A DNA stretch of 25,216 nt, taken from assembly GCA_041650035.1 (NCBI GenBank), contig JBAZLY010000015.1:1-25216 (forward strand), written 5' to 3'. Source of the DNA: JAQUQI01 sp041650035 (GTDB taxonomy: Bacteria; Omnitrophota; Gorgyraeia; JABMRG01). The translations under genes were made by a program, and so were the position numbers. Below are positions 24,162 through 25,216 of the stretch, in pieces. How positions within the stretch are numbered: position 1 is the first letter of the stretch; every line of letters begins with the position of its first letter. Below the pieces are notes generated by a model that worked only from the letters and a program-made list of their open reading frames with translations, was not told where the DNA came from and did not search any database.

Positions 24162-24254
24162 ATGAAGAAGAGAGTCTTAGGAAAGCCCAACAAAAAATAT
24201 TTCAAAAGGAGGCTTGAGACCTTATTTTCTTCTAAAAAATTCAAGGAGGATTAA
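24162..24254 (+). CDS. Possible 30-residue basic leader ORF upstream of GAPDH
   Basis: This short ORF starts at ATG 24162 with AAAAGGA (24147-24153) 8 bases upstream, and ends with TAA at 24252-24254, directly touching the ATG of gap at 24255. The product is highly basic, with 9 Lys and 3 Arg in 30 residues, starting MKKRVLGKPNKKYF and ending KKFKED. It has no membrane segment and matches no family I recognise. The gap ribosome-binding site lies within its last codons, so translation of this ORF could couple to or control GAPDH synthesis. It may also be chance coding capacity in a leader. Confidence 0.4.
   Translation: MKKRVLGKPNKKYFKRRLETLFSSKKFKED
24243..24249 (+). promoter_or_regulatory. 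Strong ribosome-binding site for GAPDH
   Basis: AAGGAGG lies 5 bases before the ATG at 24255. It is one of the best Shine-Dalgarno matches in the window, fitting a highly expressed glycolytic enzyme. It overlaps codons 28-30 of the possible leader ORF. Confidence 0.75.
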
Positions 24255-25216
24255 ATGGCAATAAAGGTAGGTATCAACGGCTTTGGAAGGATAGGTCGCA
24301 ATGTGTTCAGGTCGGCGGTTGAGGGCAAGGTCAAGGACGTAGAGTTTGTGGCGGTCAATGACTTGACGGACGCCAAGACCCTGGCACATCTTTTAAAGTA
24401 TGATTCAAATTTCGGTGTATTTCCTTCAAACGTAAGCGTTGAAGGCGGCGCGATAGTTGTCGACGGCAAAAAACTCACGGTATTTGCGCAGAAGGATCCG
24501 GCACAGATACCCTGGGGCAAGCTTGGTGTAGATGTTGTGCTTGAATCCACAGGTATTTTCCGTGACGCCGAAAAGACACAGAAACATATAGATGCCGGCG
24601 CGAAAAAGGTCGTTATATCCGCCCCGGCCAAAGGCGATATCGCGACATTTGTTTTAGGTGTTAATGAAGAAACCTATAATAAGTCGCAACATCACATAGT
24701 ATCAAACGCCTCATGCACCACAAACTGTATAGCGCCTGTCATTAAGGTCCTTATGGAAAATTTTGGGGTAAAAAAAGGTCTTATGACCACTATACACGCC
24801 TACACCAACGATCAGTGCATATTGGATTTGCCGCACAGTGACCTAAGGCGCGCGCGCGCGGCCGCTTTGTCGATGATACCTACCACAACAGGCGCGGCAA
24901 AGGCCGTTGGCCTTGTTATCCCGGAGCTTAAAGGAAAGCTTGACGGTCTTGCCATAAGGGTGCCGACACCGACCGTTTCTATTGTCGATGTCGTGGTGCA
25001 GGTCGACAGGCCCGCCGCGAAAGAAGATATCAATAATGCCTTAAGGAAGGCGGCCAACGGCAAGCTAAAAGGCATACTCGGTTTTAGCGACGAGCCCTTA
25101 GTCTCCATAGACTTTAAAAAATGCCCGCTATCCTCTATCGTTGATACGGAGCAGACATTCTGTATGGCAGACATGGTTAAGGTGTTGTCGTGGTATGACA
25201 ATGAATGGGGTTATTC
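24255..25216 (+). CDS. gap: Type I glyceraldehyde-3-phosphate dehydrogenase, 3' end cut by window
   Basis: 320 residues are visible and roughly the last 12-15 lie beyond the window. The N-terminal Rossmann fold has VGINGFGRIGRNVFR. Asp36 in AVNDLTD is typical of NAD-preferring enzymes. The catalytic Cys154 sits in SNASCTTNC and the general base His181 in HAYTNDQ. IPTTTGAAKAVGLVIPEL and SWYDNEWGYS are further signatures. It oxidises glyceraldehyde-3-phosphate with phosphate to 1,3-bisphosphoglycerate in glycolysis and the reverse in gluconeogenesis, in the cytoplasm. One small deviation is Cys after TNDQ, where Arg or Asn is common. pgk and tpiA often follow in such bacteria but are outside the window. 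Confidence 0.97.
   Translation, partial: MAIKVGINGFGRIGRNVFRSAVEGKVKDVEFVAVNDLTDAKTLAHLLKYDSNFGVFPSNVSVEGGAIVVDGKKLTVFAQKDPAQIPWGKLGVDVVLESTGIFRDAEKTQKHIDAGAKKVVISAPAKGDIATFVLGVNEETYNKSQHHIVSNASCTTNCIAPVIKVLMENFGVKKGLMTTIHAYTNDQCILDLPHSDLRRARAAALSMIPTTTGAAKAVGLVIPELKGKLDGLAIRVPTPTVSIVDVVVQVDRPAAKEDINNALRKAANGKLKGILGFSDEPLVSIDFKKCPLSSIVDTEQTFCMADMVKVLSWYDNEWGY

Noticed and set aside
1..25216. tRNA or rRNA genes, CRISPR arrays, insertion sequences, attachment sites
   Set aside because: None was seen by eye: no regularly spaced repeats, no transposase or integrase-like protein, and coding density leaves little room for RNA genes.

Overview
The window is one co-directional block: every gene supported here lies on the + strand, spacing is tight, and several pairs overlap by 4 bases (ATGA). 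There are no RNA genes, insertion sequences or CRISPR arrays. The proteins have many Ile and Arg residues encoded by ATA and AGG, and the gene mix is that of a diderm bacterium: heptose-type LPS or glycan genes together with exopolysaccharide initiation and polymerisation, a GH57 glucanotransferase and unusual GalT paralogues. This resembles uncultured Omnitrophota (Candidatus Omnitrophica). That assignment is an inference from style and gene content, not a demonstrated match.

Region 1 (1-9069) is a surface-polysaccharide cluster. It holds the tail of a GT4 glycosyltransferase, an asparagine-synthase-like amidotransferase, a WecG/TagA glycosyltransferase, a polyprenyl-phosphate glycosylphosphotransferase that would start glycan assembly, an O-antigen ligase/polymerase (Wzy_C), two tandem GT-C type membrane glycosyltransferases and a GT2 enzyme of the dolichyl-phosphate-sugar synthase type. 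A good sigma70-like promoter with an extended -10 lies just ahead of the WecG gene (2128-2157).

Region 2 (9116-13781) is a heptosyltransferase-type cluster: three GT9 genes, a SAM methyltransferase and a GmhB-type heptose bisphosphate phosphatase. The first GT9 protein has lost several active-site residues.

Region 3 (13817-19691) is mixed housekeeping: a stand-alone homocysteine S-methyltransferase domain, a GT28 diacylglycerol glycosyltransferase-like enzyme, a type 4 uracil-DNA glycosylase, PriA and Fmt. The priA stop codon sits in the loop of a perfect 12-bp hairpin.

Region 4 (19700-25216) is carbohydrate metabolism: a GH57 4-alpha-glucanotransferase, two tandem GalT-family genes behind their own promoter, a possible 30-codon leader ORF, and type I GAPDH cut by the window end. 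The first GalT has Arg where the catalytic His should be, while the second is canonical.

The most interesting signals are this altered GalT beside an intact paralogue, the degenerate GT9 protein, the basic leader ORF whose stop codon abuts the GAPDH start, and the hairpin around the priA stop. No obviously new multi-gene system was found.
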